NCBI RefSeq assembly: GCF_030285365.1
Contig: NZ_JASVDS010000007.1
Location: 62,001 to 126,000, forward strand
Direction: 5' to 3'
Length of the DNA: 64,000 nt
Origin: Roseateles subflavus
GTDB lineage: Bacteria; Pseudomonadota; Gammaproteobacteria; Burkholderiales; Burkholderiaceae_C
The notes under the pieces are model-generated. The model had not been told where the DNA came from, searched no databases, and saw only the letters and a program-made list of their open reading frames with translations. This document shows, one piece after another, positions 40,481-49,265 of the stretch; position 1 is the first letter of the stretch, and each line of letters begins with the position of its first letter. The translations under genes and the position numbers were made by a program.

Positions 40481-41224
40481 TCAGCGCTGGGGCGTCGTGT
40501 GGCCGGCCGGCAGGCTGATCCGGCGGCTGCGCACGAGCTGGTAGGGGCGGAACACATAGGCCAGCGTGCCGAAGCCGCTCCACACGTGCACGAGGCGGGT
40601 GAAGGGGAAGATCACGAACACCGTCATGCCCAGGAACATGTGCAGCTTGAAGACCCACGACGCGCTCGCCAGCAGCTCCACGGCGCCGCCGCGGAAGGTG
40701 ACGATGCGCTGGGCCCACTCGGCCAGCAGCATCATCATGCCGCCGTCCAGGTGCTGGGCCGACAGCGGGATCGTGGCCAGCCCCAGGGCCAGCTGGATCC
40801 ACAGCAGCACCAGCAGCAGGATGTCGCTGGTCTTGCTGTTGATGCGGATGCGCTCGTCGGAGAGGCGACGGTGCAGCAGGATGCTCACGCCCGCGAAGCC
40901 GAGCAGGCCGGCGATGCCGCCGCTGACCATGGCCATCAGCTGCTTGTTGCCGGCGCTGATGAAGTGCTCGTACAGGAAGTGCGGCGTGAGCATGCCCACG
41001 GTGTGGCCGAAGAAGAGGAACAGCACGCCCACATGGAAGAGGTTGCTGCCCCAGCGCAGGCTGCCGGCGCGCAGCAGCTGCGAGGAGTCGCTCTTCCAGC
41101 TGTACTGGTCCCGGTCGAAGCGCAGCAGGCTGCCGACGAGGAACACGGTCAGGGCGATGTAGGGATAGATGCCGAACAGGGCGAAGTCCAGCGGCGAACT
41201 GGACAGGCTGGATGCGGGGCTCAT
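40481..41224 (-). CDS. narI: Respiratory nitrate reductase, gamma subunit
   Basis: A 247-residue cytochrome b subunit with five membrane segments that takes electrons from quinol at the periplasmic face. It passes them through two b hemes to NarH. His residues suited to heme ligation are in LFHVGVLFLFFGHTVG and KLHMFLGM with FTRLVHVWSG. The length is close to the usual 225-245. Its ATG overlaps the narJ stop by 4 bases (ATGA), typical of translational coupling. Confidence 0.96.
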   Translation of the reverse strand: MSPASSLSSSPLDFALFGIYPYIALTVFLVGSLLRFDRDQYSWKSDSSQLLRAGSLRWGSNLFHVGVLFLFFGHTVGMLTPHFLYEHFISAGNKQLMAMVSGGIAGLLGFAGVSILLHRRLSDERIRINSKTSDILLLVLLWIQLALGLATIPLSAQHLDGGMMMLLAEWAQRIVTFRGGAVELLASASWVFKLHMFLGMTVFVIFPFTRLVHVWSGFGTLAYVFRPYQLVRSRRISLPAGHTTPQR

Positions 41225-41934
41225 GCGCGCACTCCTTGCTTGGGGGGTTCTTGACGACGGACGATGTGCACCGGCTGCGGCGTGCCGGGCTTGCTCTGGC
41301 CGCGCGAGCTGCAGCCCTCGAAGGCGGCAGGCTCGACCCAGGCCTCGTCCAGGGGTTCATCGACGGTGATCTGCACGGCCTGCGGCGTCTCGCCCGCCAG
41401 CTCCAGCACGGCGCCGATGGCGGCCGCCCAGGGCTTCACGCCGCGCTTGATCAGGGCGCTGTGGATGGCGTTGAGGATGTGGGCCATCTCCGCCAGGAAG
41501 CCCGCCGCCAGCGCCGGGGGCTGCGTGGAGGCGAACTCCAGCACCACGGGCAGGTAGTCAGGGAGTTCCTTGGCATCGAAGAAGACACCGGCGGACTCAT
41601 AGGTCTTGGCCAGGTCGACCAGCGCCGGGCCGCGCTCGCGCGAGTCGCCATGCACATGCTCGAACAGGTGCAGGCTGCTGGCACGGCCGCGGTCGAACGT
41701 CTCCACGTACTCCGACTGCAGGGCGAAGCGGTCCTTGGACGCCATCCAGGCGACCAGGGCCTCCAGCTCCTGCAGGCGCTCGGCGCTCAGCGCCTGCTCC
41801 TGGCGCAGGGCGTCCAGCAGCTCCGGCAGGGCCGTCAGCATCTCGTCGCTGGGGTAGTCCAGCAGCCGCGCCAGGACGCGGCAGCTGAGGCTCATGCCGC
41901 GCGACGCCATCTCAGATTTCGTTCGTTTCATCAT
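41221..41934 (-). CDS. narJ: Nitrate reductase molybdenum cofactor assembly chaperone
   Basis: A 237-residue cytoplasmic TorD-family chaperone that holds NarG for insertion of the molybdenum cofactor. Marks are SLSCRVLARLLDYPSDEML, YVETFDRGRASSLHLFEHVHGDSRERGPAL and AKELPDYLPVVLEF. Two adjacent ATG codons can start it; AAGGAG fits the second (41931) slightly better. It overlaps narI by 4 bases. The upstream spacer to narH (127 bases) holds a palindromic element. Confidence 0.95.
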   Translation of the reverse strand: MMKRTKSEMASRGMSLSCRVLARLLDYPSDEMLTALPELLDALRQEQALSAERLQELEALVAWMASKDRFALQSEYVETFDRGRASSLHLFEHVHGDSRERGPALVDLAKTYESAGVFFDAKELPDYLPVVLEFASTQPPALAAGFLAEMAHILNAIHSALIKRGVKPWAAAIGAVLELAGETPQAVQITVDEPLDEAWVEPAAFEGCSSRGQSKPGTPQPVHIVRRQEPPKQGVRA

Positions 41935-42018
41935 CGTCTCCTTGCTGCGCTGCCGCTGCGCCAGTCAGCGGTCTGCCGAGTGGGGCCTGAGGATCCGGCG
42001 CTGCCGGACCTGCAGGCC

Positions 42019-42036
42019 CGCCCCCTCGAGGGGGCG
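42019..42036. repeat. REP-like palindrome between narH and narJ
   Basis: CGCCCCCTCGAGGGGGCG is an 18-bp perfect palindrome followed by CGCGCAGCGCGTAGGGGGTGGGCG. It resembles GC-rich intergenic repeats common in Burkholderiales genomes. It could form a stable hairpin in the nar mRNA. No second copy was found in this window. Confidence 0.55.
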
Positions 42037-42061
42037 CGCGCAGCGCGTAGGGGGTGGGCGT

Positions 42062-43585
42062 TCAGACCGTCGTCTTGATCGGGATGGTGCGCTTCTTGTC
42101 GCCACCGAACAGGCTCGTTTCGGTCTGGCCGTCGGAGCAGCCGTTGCCGAAGCTGAAGCCGCAGCCGCCGCGCAGGTCGTAGGCGTTCTCGGCGTACTCG
42201 CGGTGCGTGGTCGGGATGACGAAGCGGTCCTCGTAGTTGGCAATGGCCATCACCTGGTACATGTCCTCGACCTCGTTCTTCAGCAGGCCGACCTGGTCCA
42301 GCACGGTCTTGTCCTCGACGCCGTCCACGTGCTTGCCGCGCTGGTAGGCGCGCATGGCCAGCATGCGCTCCAGCGCGCGCTCGACCGGCTTCACGTCGCC
42401 GGCGGTGAGCATGTTGGCCAGGTACTGCACCGGGATGCGCAGCTGCTTGACGTCGGGGATCAGGCCGTTGACGCCCACATGCCCGGCGTTCGCGGCGGCG
42501 CTGATGGGCGAGAGCGGCGGCACGTACCAGACCATCGGCAGCGTGCGGTACTCCGGGTGCAGCGGCAGCGCGACCTTCCAGTCCACGGCCATCTTGTAGA
42601 CCGGGCTCTTGCGGGCGGCGAGCAGCCAGGCCTCCGGCACGCCGTCCTTGCGGGCCTGCTCGATCACGGCCGGGTCGTTCGGGTCCAGGAAGATGTCCAG
42701 CTGCGCCTGGTACAGCGCCTTGTCATCCTCGATGGACGCGGCCTGCTCGATGCGGTCGGCGTCGTACAGCAGCACGCCCAGGTAGCGGATGCGGCCCACG
42801 CAGGTCTCGGAGCAGACGGTCGGCTGGCCCGACTCGATGCGGGGGTAGCAGAACACGCACTTCTCGGCCTTGCCGCTCTGCCAGTTGTAGTAGATCTTCT
42901 TGTAGGGGCAGCCCGAGACGCACATGCGCCAGCCGCGGCACTTGTCCTGGTCGATCAGGACGATGCCGTCCTCCTCGCGCTTGTAGATCGAGCCCGAGGG
43001 GCAGGAGGCCACGCACGCCGGGTTGAGGCAGTGCTCGCACAGGCGCGGCAGGTACATCATGAAGGTGTTCTCGAACTGGCCGTAGATCTCCTTCTGCACG
43101 TTCTCGAAGTTGGCGTCCTTGCTGCGCTTCGAGAATTCACCGCCGAGGATTTCCTCCCAGTTCGGGCCCCACTGGATCTTCTCCATGCGCTGGCCCGTGA
43201 TCAGGCTGCGCGGGCGTGCGGTGGGCGCGGCATTGGACTTCGGCGCCGACTGCAGGTGGTCGTAGTCGAAGGTGAAGGGCTCGTAGTAGTCGTCGATCTC
43301 GGGCAGGTTCGGGTTGGCGAACAGGCGCATCAGCAGCTTCCACTTGCCGCCCTGGCGCGGCACGATGTTGCCGTCGCTCTTGCGCATCCAGCCGCCGTGC
43401 CAGCGGTCCTGGTTCTCCCATTCCTTGGGATAGCCGATGCCGGGCTTCGATTCGACGTTGTTGAACCACGCGTACTCCATGCCGGAGCGGTTGGTCCAGA
43501 CGTTCTTGCAGGTGACGGAGCAAGTGTGGCAACCGATGCACTTGTCCAGGTTCAGCACCATGCCGATTTGTGCGCGAACTTTCAT
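42062..43585 (-). CDS. narH: Respiratory nitrate reductase, beta subunit
   Basis: A 507-residue iron-sulfur protein that carries electrons from NarI to NarG on the cytoplasmic side. It begins MKVRAQIGMVLNLDKCIGCH. Cys clusters for three [4Fe-4S] centres and one [3Fe-4S] centre are visible in KCIGCHTCSVTCK, LCEHCLNPACVASCPSG, CRGWRMCVSGCPYKK and CVFCYPRIESG. The Trp in GWRMC marks the 3Fe cluster type. ATG 43585 was taken. Gaps of 143 bases to narG and 127 bases to narJ are longer than usual for this operon. Confidence 0.97.
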   Translation of the reverse strand: MKVRAQIGMVLNLDKCIGCHTCSVTCKNVWTNRSGMEYAWFNNVESKPGIGYPKEWENQDRWHGGWMRKSDGNIVPRQGGKWKLLMRLFANPNLPEIDDYYEPFTFDYDHLQSAPKSNAAPTARPRSLITGQRMEKIQWGPNWEEILGGEFSKRSKDANFENVQKEIYGQFENTFMMYLPRLCEHCLNPACVASCPSGSIYKREEDGIVLIDQDKCRGWRMCVSGCPYKKIYYNWQSGKAEKCVFCYPRIESGQPTVCSETCVGRIRYLGVLLYDADRIEQAASIEDDKALYQAQLDIFLDPNDPAVIEQARKDGVPEAWLLAARKSPVYKMAVDWKVALPLHPEYRTLPMVWYVPPLSPISAAANAGHVGVNGLIPDVKQLRIPVQYLANMLTAGDVKPVERALERMLAMRAYQRGKHVDGVEDKTVLDQVGLLKNEVEDMYQVMAIANYEDRFVIPTTHREYAENAYDLRGGCGFSFGNGCSDGQTETSLFGGDKKRTIPIKTTV

Positions 43586-43728
43586 CGCGGAACTCCTTGT
43601 CTTTCAGATCGCTGAGTCAGTTCCGAAGGCCTCGGGGGAGGACGCTTCGTCAGAAGGAAGGAGCTGGCAAGCAGCGCCCTCCCCCGTGCCGTCGAAAACT
43701 GGATGTCCATGGGCTTGCGCCTCCCGGG

Positions 43729-46700
43729 TCAGTGGCCCGACTCCTCGTCGAGCCAGTCCACCTTGGCCATCTTGCGCACCAGCACGAATTCATCGCGGTT
43801 GGTGCCGATCGTTCCGTAGTAGTTGAAGCCGTAGCTCAGCTGCGCGTAGCCGCCGATCATGTGGGTGGGCTTGGTGACGATGCGGGTCACCGAGTTGTGG
43901 ATGCCGCCGCGCGTGCCGGTGATCTCCGCCCCCGGGGTGTTGATGATCTTTTCCTGCGAGTGATACATGAGCGTCATGCCCTGGTTCACGCGCTGGCTGA
44001 CCACCGCCCGCGCCGCGATGGCGCCGTTGCTGTTGAAGAGCTCGATCCAGTCGTTGTCCTCGATGCCGGCTTCCTTGGCATCCTCTTCCGAGAGCCACAC
44101 CACCGAGCCGCCGCGGTTGAGCGTCAGCATCATGAGGTTGTCGCTGTAGGTCGAGTGGATGCCCCACTTCTGGTGCGGCGTGATGAAGTTCAGCGCGATT
44201 TCCTTGTGACCGTTGGGCTTCTTGCCCTGCACCTCGTACAGGGTCTTGAGATCCACCGGCGGGCGATAGCTGCTAAAGCCCTCGCCGAAGGCCTGCATCC
44301 AGGGGTGGTCCTGGTAGAACTGCTGGCGGCCCGTGAGGGTGCGCCATGGGATCAGCTCGTGCACGTTGGTGTAGCCGGCGTTGTAGGACACCTTCTCGCT
44401 CTCGAGACCGGACCAGGTCGGCGAGGAGATGATCTTGCGCGGCTGCGCCTGGATGTCGCGGAAGCGGATCTTCTCGTCCTCGCGGTGCAGCGCCAGGTGC
44501 GCGTGCTCGCGGCCGGTCTGCCGGGACAGCGCATCCCAGGCCTTGACCGCCACATGGCCGTTGGTCTCGGGCGCCAGCATCAGCACCACCTCGGTGGCGT
44601 CGATGTCGCTCTCGATCTTCGGCATGCCCTTCGTGACGCCCTCATCGCGCACCCGGCCGTTGAGTTCACCCAGCTGCTCGACCTCGGTCTGGGTGTCCCA
44701 GCCGATGCCCTTGCCGCCGTTGCCCGCCTTGTTCATCAGGGGGCCGAGGGCGGTGAAGCGCTTGTAGAGGTTCGGGTAGTCGCGCTCGACCACCGCGATC
44801 TGCGGCGCCGTCTTGCCCGGGATGAGGTCGCATTCGCCCTTCTTCCATTCCTTCACGTCGAAGGGCTGGGCCAGCTCGGCGGGGCTGTCATGCATCAGCG
44901 GGGTCAGCACGACTTCCTTCTCGACGCCCAGGTGGCCGACGCACAGCTCGGACACGCGCTTGGCGAAGCCCTTGTAGATCTCCCAGTCGCTGCGGGCCTG
45001 CCAGGCCGGGTCCACCGCGGTGGACAGCGGGTGGATGAAGGGGTGCATGTCGCTGGTGTTGAGGTCGTTCTTCTCGTACCAGGTGGCGGTGGGCAGCACG
45101 ATGTCCGAGTACAGGCAGGTCGTGCTCATGCGGAAGTCCAGCGTGACCAGCAGGTCCAGCTTGCCTTGGGGCGCCTGGTCATGCCAGACCACTTCCTCGG
45201 GCTTCGCATCATCCTTGCCCAGGTCCTTGCCCTGCACACCGTTGGTGGTGCCCAGCAGGTGCTTGAGGAAGTACTCGTGGCCCTTGCCGGAGGAACCGAG
45301 GATGTTGGAGCGCCACACGAACATGTTGCGCGGCCAGTTGTCCGGATGGTCCGGATCCTCGCAGCTCATGCGCAGCTGGCCTTCCTTCAGCGCCTTGACG
45401 GCGTAGTCCTTGGCGTCGAGGCCCAGCGCCTGCGCCGTCTTCACGACCTCGATCGGATTGGTCTGCAGCTGCGGTGCGCTGGGCAGCCAGCCCATGCGTT
45501 CGGCGCGGACGTTGTAGTCGATCAGGCTGCCGCCGAACTTGGCCTTGTCGGCGAGCGGCGAGAGCACCTCCTGCACGTCCAGCTTCTCGTAGCGCCACTG
45601 GTCGGTGTGGGCGTAGAAAAAGCTCGTGGAGTTCATCTGGCGCGGCGGGCGGATCCAGTCCAGCGCGAAGGCCAGCGCCGTCCAGCCGGTCTGCGGGCGG
45701 AGCTTCTCCTGGCCCACGTAATGCGCCCAGCCGCCACCGGTCTGCCCGATGCAGCCGCACATCATCAGCATGTTGATGATGCCGCGGTAGTTCATGTCGC
45801 AGTGGTACCAGTGGTTCATCGCGGCGCCGATGATGACCATCGAGCGCCCGCGGGTCTTGTCGGCGTTGTCGGCGAACTCGCGGGCCACGGTGGTGATCTG
45901 CTCGCGCTTCACGCCGGTGATGTGCTCGGCCCAGGCGGGGGTGTAGGGCTTGTTGTCGTCGTAGCTCTTGGGGCAGTCATCGCCCAGGCCGCGGTCGACG
46001 CCGTACTGCGCCACCTGCAGGTCGAAGACGGTGGCCACCAGGACCTCGGCCGCGTCCTCGTGCTTGCCCAGCTTCAGGCGCTGCACCGGCACCTTGCGGG
46101 CCAGCACGTCCTGCTGCTTGTTGGCGGTGAACTGCGGAGACTCGATGCCGCCGAAGTAGGGGAAGCCGACCTCGGCGATCTCATGCTGCGGCTCCCTGGC
46201 CTCCAGCAGCGACAGGCGCAGGGTGACATCGCTGTCACCACGGGCTTCCTTGTTTTCCAGGTTCCACTTGCCCAGGTCATCGCGCTCGCTGGCGCCCCAG
46301 CGGAAGCCGATGGAGCCGTTGGGCACCACGACCTTGCCGTCCTGGTCGAAGGCCAGCGTCTTCCAGTCGGGGTTGTTGTCCTGGCCCAGCTTGCCGCCGA
46401 AGTCGCTCGCGCGCAGGTAGCGGTCCGGCACCAGCAGGGTGCGGCCGTCGGGCGTCGTGGTCTTCTTGAGCTGGACCAGCAGCGGCAGGTCGGTGTAGCG
46501 CCGCGCGTAGTCGTCGAAGTACGCAGACCGCTTGTCGAAGTAGAACTCCTTGAAGATCACGTGGCCCATGGCCATCGCGATGGCCGCATCGGTGCCCTGC
46601 TTGGGGTGCATCCAGATGTCGCAGAGCTTGGAGATCTCTGCGTAGTCCGGCGTGATGGCGACGGTCTTCGTGCCCTTGTAGCGGACCTCGGTGAAGAAGT

Positions 46701-47496
46701 GCGCGTCCGGCGTGCGGGTCTGGGGCACGTTGGAGCCCCAGGCGATGATGTAGTTGCTGTTGTACCAGTCCGCGCTCTCGGGCACGTCGGTCTGCTCGCC
46801 CCAGATCTGCGGGCTGGCCGGCGGCAGGTCGCAGTACCAGTCGTAGAAGCTCATGCACACGCCGCCCAGCAGGCTCAGGTAGCGGCTGCCCGCGGCGTAG
46901 CTGATCATCGACATCGCCGGGATCGGCGAGAAACCGATCACGCGGTCCGGGCCGTGCTTCTTGACGGTGTAGATGTTGGCGCTGGCGATGATGTCATTGA
47001 CTTCCTCCCAGCTGGAGCGCACGAAGCCGCCCAGGCCGCGCTCCTGCTGCCATTCACGGCGGGCGTCCTGGTTCTCGACGATGTTAGTCCAGGCGTCCAC
47101 CGGGCTCTTGGCCACGGCGCGCGCGGCACGCCAGTGCTTGAGCAGCGAGCCCCGCACCATAGGGTACTTCACGCGGTTGGCGCTGTAGAGGTACCAGCTG
47201 TAGGAGGCGCCGCGGGCGCAGCCGCGCGGCTCGTGGTTGGGCAGGTCCGGGCGGGTGCGCGGGTAGTCCGTCTGCTGGGTTTCCCAGGTGACGATGCCGC
47301 CCTTCACGTAGATCTTCCACGAGCAGGAGCCCGTGCAGTTCGTGCCGTGGGTGGAGCGCACGATCTTGTCGTGGGCCCAACGGTTGCGGTAGGCGTCTTC
47401 CCAGGTTCGATCCTCGCCGGTGACGCGGCCGTGGCCGTCGGCGAAGTCCTCCTTGGGCTGGGCGAAGTAGCTCAGTCGGTCGAGAAAGTGGCTCAT
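43729..47496 (-). CDS. narG: Respiratory nitrate reductase, alpha subunit
   Basis: A 1255-residue molybdenum bis-MGD enzyme that reduces nitrate to nitrite on the cytoplasmic side of the membrane. The N-terminal cluster FS0 is bound by HGTNCTGSC and a later Cys in EPRGCARGASYSW. The molybdenum-site region reads YNSNYIIAWGSNVPQTRTPDAHF, here written as two overlapping parts, with PPASPQIWGEQTD nearby. NDWIELFNSNGAIAARAVVS lies near the end. The length matches NarG of E. coli (1247). The N-terminus MSHFLDRLSYF is typical and has no Tat signal, so it is the membrane-bound cytoplasmic form. Confidence 0.98.
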   Translation of the reverse strand: MSHFLDRLSYFAQPKEDFADGHGRVTGEDRTWEDAYRNRWAHDKIVRSTHGTNCTGSCSWKIYVKGGIVTWETQQTDYPRTRPDLPNHEPRGCARGASYSWYLYSANRVKYPMVRGSLLKHWRAARAVAKSPVDAWTNIVENQDARREWQQERGLGGFVRSSWEEVNDIIASANIYTVKKHGPDRVIGFSPIPAMSMISYAAGSRYLSLLGGVCMSFYDWYCDLPPASPQIWGEQTDVPESADWYNSNYIIAWGSNVPQTRTPDAHFFTEVRYKGTKTVAITPDYAEISKLCDIWMHPKQGTDAAIAMAMGHVIFKEFYFDKRSAYFDDYARRYTDLPLLVQLKKTTTPDGRTLLVPDRYLRASDFGGKLGQDNNPDWKTLAFDQDGKVVVPNGSIGFRWGASERDDLGKWNLENKEARGDSDVTLRLSLLEAREPQHEIAEVGFPYFGGIESPQFTANKQQDVLARKVPVQRLKLGKHEDAAEVLVATVFDLQVAQYGVDRGLGDDCPKSYDDNKPYTPAWAEHITGVKREQITTVAREFADNADKTRGRSMVIIGAAMNHWYHCDMNYRGIINMLMMCGCIGQTGGGWAHYVGQEKLRPQTGWTALAFALDWIRPPRQMNSTSFFYAHTDQWRYEKLDVQEVLSPLADKAKFGGSLIDYNVRAERMGWLPSAPQLQTNPIEVVKTAQALGLDAKDYAVKALKEGQLRMSCEDPDHPDNWPRNMFVWRSNILGSSGKGHEYFLKHLLGTTNGVQGKDLGKDDAKPEEVVWHDQAPQGKLDLLVTLDFRMSTTCLYSDIVLPTATWYEKNDLNTSDMHPFIHPLSTAVDPAWQARSDWEIYKGFAKRVSELCVGHLGVEKEVVLTPLMHDSPAELAQPFDVKEWKKGECDLIPGKTAPQIAVVERDYPNLYKRFTALGPLMNKAGNGGKGIGWDTQTEVEQLGELNGRVRDEGVTKGMPKIESDIDATEVVLMLAPETNGHVAVKAWDALSRQTGREHAHLALHREDEKIRFRDIQAQPRKIISSPTWSGLESEKVSYNAGYTNVHELIPWRTLTGRQQFYQDHPWMQAFGEGFSSYRPPVDLKTLYEVQGKKPNGHKEIALNFITPHQKWGIHSTYSDNLMMLTLNRGGSVVWLSEEDAKEAGIEDNDWIELFNSNGAIAARAVVSQRVNQGMTLMYHSQEKIINTPGAEITGTRGGIHNSVTRIVTKPTHMIGGYAQLSYGFNYYGTIGTNRDEFVLVRKMAKVDWLDEESGH

Positions 47497-47575
47497 ATGC
47501 TGATCCTGTGTCTTGGGGGCGGCCGGGCTCCTGGTGCAGAGGCCGGCCGTCGAATGCGGGTGAGTTCGCGGCCTG

Positions 47576-49231
47576 TCAGGGGTTCTTCACGTAGGCCTTG
47601 GGGCGCAGGTAGAACCACCAGTTCAGCACCAGGCACACGGCGTAGAAGACGGAGAAGCCGTAGAAGGCGAGCTGCGGCGTGCCGGCCTTGATCTGCTGGC
47701 CGATCAGCACCGGGGCGATGAAGGCGCCATAGGCGGCGACGGCCGAGGTCCAGCCCAGCACGGGGCCGGCCTGCTGGCGGTCGAAGATGAAGCCCACGCT
47801 GCGGAAGGTCGAGCCGTTGCCCACGCCGCTGGCGGCGAAGAGCAGCACGAAGAGGCCCATGAACAGGGGGAAGTACTGCTCCGGCGTGGCCGAGCCGTAG
47901 GCCTGCATCATCACGTAGCCCACCGCCGCCGAGGCCACGACCATGACGGCCGAGATGACCTGCGTGACGATGGAGCCGCCCACCTTGTCCGAGATCCAGC
48001 CGCCGATGGGGCGCACGGCAGCGCCGACGAAGGGGCCGATCCAGGCATAGGTCAGTGCGGACGGGGCATTGGGGTTCTTCAGCGTGTGCTGCATGACACC
48101 GGCGGCATCCGGCGCGTGGATGAAGCCGAAGATCACGGTGATGGCCAGCGGCAGGGCCATGGAGAAGCCGATGAAGCTGCCGAAGGTCACGACGTACAGC
48201 GCCGTCATGCTCCAGGTGTGCTTGTTCTTGAAGATCTCGAACTGCTTGGCCACGTTCTCCTTCATGGTGCCGAAGGCGGCCAGCTTCATCACCACCAGCG
48301 CGGCAATGATGTCCAGCGGGATCGCGACCCACATGTTCAGCAGACCCAGACCCGTCGGTGCCGGCAGGTACAGGTACAGCATGCCGATCGAGGGCACGAA
48401 GGCCAGCGAGTACAGGTAGGTGATCTTCAGGAAGGCGGTGATGGGCGAGCCGCTGCTCGGCGTCACCGTCTTCAGGTTGTTCATGCCGAACCAGCACAGC
48501 ACGGCCAGGGGCACCAGGGACAGCACCCAGGCGAAGCCGGCGTTCTGGATGTAGGTGGGCGTGCCCGCCTTGATCTTGCCGAAGATCCAGCCGCTGTCCT
48601 TGATGAGCGCCTTGGCCTCGCCACCGAAGGCACCGAACAGACCGATGGTCATCACCAGCGGGATCACGATCTGCATGGTCGTGACGCCGAAGTTGCCCAG
48701 GCCGGCGTTGAGGCCCAGGGCCGTGCCCTGCAGGCGCTTGGGAAAGAAGGTGCTGATGTTGGACATCGACGAGGCGAAGTTGCCGCCGCCCACGCCCGAC
48801 CACAGCGCCATCAGCTGGAAGACCCACAGCGGCCACTCGGGGTGCTGCAGCGCAATGCCCGTGCCGATGGCCGGGGCCAGCAGCATGGCCGTGGTCAGGA
48901 AGATGGTGTTGCGGCCGCCGGCCATGCGGATCAGGAAGGAGGCCGGGATGCGCATGGTGGCGCCGGAGATGCCGGCGATGGCCGTCAGCGTGAAGAGCTC
49001 GGCCTGGCTGAAGGGGAAGCCGAGGTTGAGCATCTGCACGGTGATGATGCCCCACATGCCCCAGACCGCGAAGCCGCACAGCAGCGCGGGAATCGAGATC
49101 CAGAGGTTGCGGTAGGCGATCTTGCTGCCGGTCTGGGCCCAGAACTGCTCGTCCTCGGGACGCCAGTCCTGGATGTCGGCACCGCTGCCGCCCTGGGCAG
49201 CCGGCACGCCGGGATGGGTGGTGGTGTTCAT
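47576..49231 (-). CDS. narK2: NarK2-type nitrate/nitrite transporter
   Basis: A 551-residue major facilitator protein with 12 membrane segments. The nitrate signature is seen in NAGLGNFGVTTMQIVIPLV and in the second half in FAASGVGNGSTFRSVGFIF. Order and type match the downstream NarK of narK1-narK2 pairs, thought to exchange nitrate for nitrite. It is longer than most (about 470) through an extended central loop and C-terminus. It starts 34 bases after narK1 and precedes narG by 79 bases, so it belongs to the operon. Confidence 0.93.
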   Translation of the reverse strand: MNTTTHPGVPAAQGGSGADIQDWRPEDEQFWAQTGSKIAYRNLWISIPALLCGFAVWGMWGIITVQMLNLGFPFSQAELFTLTAIAGISGATMRIPASFLIRMAGGRNTIFLTTAMLLAPAIGTGIALQHPEWPLWVFQLMALWSGVGGGNFASSMSNISTFFPKRLQGTALGLNAGLGNFGVTTMQIVIPLVMTIGLFGAFGGEAKALIKDSGWIFGKIKAGTPTYIQNAGFAWVLSLVPLAVLCWFGMNNLKTVTPSSGSPITAFLKITYLYSLAFVPSIGMLYLYLPAPTGLGLLNMWVAIPLDIIAALVVMKLAAFGTMKENVAKQFEIFKNKHTWSMTALYVVTFGSFIGFSMALPLAITVIFGFIHAPDAAGVMQHTLKNPNAPSALTYAWIGPFVGAAVRPIGGWISDKVGGSIVTQVISAVMVVASAAVGYVMMQAYGSATPEQYFPLFMGLFVLLFAASGVGNGSTFRSVGFIFDRQQAGPVLGWTSAVAAYGAFIAPVLIGQQIKAGTPQLAFYGFSVFYAVCLVLNWWFYLRPKAYVKNP

Positions 49232-49265
49232 GACAACTCCTGGAAAATCGGGGCGGTCCGCACGC

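Noticed and set aside
43570-47691. Plus-strand open frame of over 1300 codons across narG
   Set aside because: It is the antisense shadow of narG, rich in Ala, Val, His and Arg with no motif, and narG itself is certain.
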